DNA of 6,924 nt from Quisquiliibacterium sp. (GTDB taxonomy: Bacteria > Pseudomonadota > Gammaproteobacteria > Burkholderiales > Burkholderiaceae_E). Location: the NCBI GenBank assembly GCA_030830765.1, contig JAURMJ010000274.1, forward strand, positions 1 to 6,924, read 5' to 3'. Under the pieces are notes generated by a model. It ran no database searches. It saw only the letters and a program-made list of their open reading frames with translations, and had not been told where the DNA came from. The position numbers and the translations under genes were made by a program. Each line of letters begins with the position of its first letter. Positions within the stretch are counted from its first letter, which is position 1. Positions 5,524 to 6,924 of this stretch are shown one piece after another.

Positions 5524-6924
5524 TCAACTCAGACTGAAGACCTTGCCCGGATTCAGAATGTTGTCCGGATCAAGAGCCCGTTTGATCGTGCGCATCATCT
5601 CGATGCCCGCATCACCAGCCTCGGCCCGCAGGAAATTCATTTTGTGCAGACCAATGCCATGCTCACCCGTACAGGTGCCTCCCATGCTGATCGCGCGAGC
5701 AACCAACTTTTGATTCAGAACCTCGGCGGTTTCGCATTCGGCCGGGTTGTCCGGATCAATCAGATAGCCAAAGTGGAAATTGCCATCACCAACGTGTCCC
5801 ACGAGTGAATACTCGATCCCGCTGGCGTCGGCTTCGGCGGCAGATTCCAGCAAGCAATCCGCCAGGCGGCTGATTGGTACGCAGGTATCGGTGCTGATCA
5901 TCCGGCAGCCCGGCCGGCTTTGCACACCCGCGAAGTAAACATTGTGGCGCGCAGTCCATAGACGCGTTCTCTCTTCCGGGGTTGTCGCCCACTCAAAGTC
6001 CTTGCCGTCATGCCCCTGGGCAAGTTCCTGGACGATCTCAGCCTGCTCCTTGACCCCGGCCGGCGACCCGTGAAACTCCATCAGCAGCATGGGCTCCTCG
6101 CGCAGCGTGAGCTTGGAGTACCGGTTGACCATGGCAACCGTGTTCTGATCGAGCAGTTCAACCCGCGCGATCGGGACCCCCATCTGAATGATTTCAATCA
6201 CCGTGTGCACCGCATCTGCGATGCTCGGGAACGAGCAGATCGCCGCAGAGATTGCTTCCGGCAGCGGATGAATACGGACCGTGACCTCCGTGATCACACC
6301 CAGCGTGCCCTCACTGCCGACCATCAGCCGCGTCAGGTCATAGCCTGCGCTGGACTTGCGTGCTCGCGTCCCGGTGCGCAGCAGTTCACCGTTGGCCGTG
6401 ACGACCTGGAGCCCGAGCACGTTCTCGCGCATCGTGCCGTAGCGCACGGCATTGGTTCCGCTGGCACGGGTCGCACTCATGCCGCCGAGCGTTGCATCCG
6501 CACCCGGGTCGATCGGGAAAAACAGGCCGGTCGATTTAAGTTCTTCATTCAGTTGCTTGCGGGTTACGCCGGGCTGAACGGTGACTGTCAGGTCTTCGGC
6601 ATTGATGGCGAGAACCTTGTTCATCCGCAACACATCGATGCTGATCCCACCCTGCACAGCAAGAAGATGACCCTCGAGGGAGGAACCCGCACCAAAGGGA
6701 ATCACCGGCACCTTGTACTGAGCACAGAGCTTGACGGCATCCTGGACATCCTGGGTGCTTTCAGCAAAGACCACCGCAGCAGGCGGCGGGACCGTCGTGA
6801 AAGCAGATTCATCGCGGCCATGCTGTTCACGAACAGCCTGCGCGGTCGAACAGTTTTCTCCGAAACGGGCCTTGAGTGCCACAAGGAATTCCTCGGGGAT
6901 CGATCTCTGGGCGATCTCGGGAGC
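5524..6924 (-). CDS. FAD-linked oxidase, D-lactate dehydrogenase (cytochrome)/GlcD type, 5'-partial
   Basis: The frame is open to the right edge, giving 466 visible residues (numbered from the edge) and no start in the window. A GTG at 6882 is internal, because IPEEFLVALKARFG reads through it in the way family N-termini do. The N-terminal half is a PCMH-type FAD-binding domain with PFGAGSSLEGH (76-86) and SSAGYDLTRLMVGSEGTLG (191-209). The C-terminal half is the FAD-oxidase C domain with DTCVPIS (346-352), the metal/substrate histidine motif GHVGDGNFH (376-384) and GTCTGEHGIG (416-425). The best fit is D-lactate dehydrogenase (cytochrome), which oxidises D-2-hydroxy acids to 2-oxo acids and feeds electrons to the respiratory chain. 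Glycolate oxidase GlcD and D-2-hydroxyglutarate dehydrogenase are close relatives, so the exact substrate is open. Probably only a few residues are missing. It is convergent with the copper operon and shares its terminator. Confidence 0.9.
   Translation of the reverse strand, partial: APEIAQRSIPEEFLVALKARFGENCSTAQAVREQHGRDESAFTTVPPPAAVVFAESTQDVQDAVKLCAQYKVPVIPFGAGSSLEGHLLAVQGGISIDVLRMNKVLAINAEDLTVTVQPGVTRKQLNEELKSTGLFFPIDPGADATLGGMSATRASGTNAVRYGTMRENVLGLQVVTANGELLRTGTRARKSSAGYDLTRLMVGSEGTLGVITEVTVRIHPLPEAISAAICSFPSIADAVHTVIEIIQMGVPIARVELLDQNTVAMVNRYSKLTLREEPMLLMEFHGSPAGVKEQAEIVQELAQGHDGKDFEWATTPEERTRLWTARHNVYFAGVQSRPGCRMISTDTCVPISRLADCLLESAAEADASGIEYSLVGHVGDGNFHFGYLIDPDNPAECETAEVLNQKLVARAISMGGTCTGEHGIGLHKMNFLRAEAGDAGIEMMRTIKRALDPDNILNPGKVFSLS

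Noticed and set aside
6880..6882. GTG as start of the FAD-linked oxidase
   Set aside because: The frame continues without a stop to the window edge and the upstream residues fit the family's N-terminus, so the gene is treated as partial.

Overview
The window looks like part of a betaproteobacterial chromosome, most likely Burkholderiales and perhaps close to Alcaligenaceae. This rests on moderately high-GC coding sequence, the protein families present, and a periplasmic copper-handling gene set of a type typical of that order. It is inferred from protein resemblance only, because no rRNA or other taxonomic marker is present.

Layout. (i) Bases 1-234 (+) hold the 3' end of a gene resembling the large (beta) subunit of N,N-dimethylformamidase. 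(ii) Bases 224-1216 (-) encode an EamA/DMT-family inner-membrane transporter whose stop overlaps the previous gene tail to tail. (iii) A 105-bp divergent intergenic region carries weak candidate promoters in both directions. (iv) Bases 1322-5436 (+) form a five-gene run: a small exported Cys/His protein, a 99-aa exported protein with an IGGWRAYARE signature, a TolC-family outer-membrane lipoprotein, a Tat-exported multicopper oxidase, and a CusF-like periplasmic copper-binding protein. The last four are tightly packed: one ATGA overlap and gaps of 11 and 30 bp. (v) A strong bidirectional hairpin terminator at about 5475-5508 separates this run from (vi) a convergent FAD-linked oxidase of the D-lactate dehydrogenase (cytochrome)/GlcD type. 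That gene runs off the right edge, so its start is not in the window.

How the genes work together. The middle block reads as a copper (possibly also silver) detoxification module acting in the envelope. CusF-like protein would bind Cu(I) in the periplasm, the multicopper oxidase would oxidise Cu(I) to less toxic Cu(II), and the TolC-family lipoprotein would form an outer-membrane exit channel. The two small exported proteins commonly accompany such genes but have no assigned biochemistry. The module has no RND pump (CusA), no adaptor (CusB) and no two-component regulator in the window, and it ends in a terminator. The channel must therefore partner with a pump encoded elsewhere, or the cluster has lost its pump.

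Most notable points: the pump-less module; a compact two-domain-type multicopper oxidase with one type 1 copper site; a CusF homologue with Met in place of the E. coli Trp44, plus a His-rich N-terminal repeat; and a long imperfect hairpin (1821-1861) in the leader of the 99-aa gene. I saw no mobile elements, CRISPR arrays or RNA genes.
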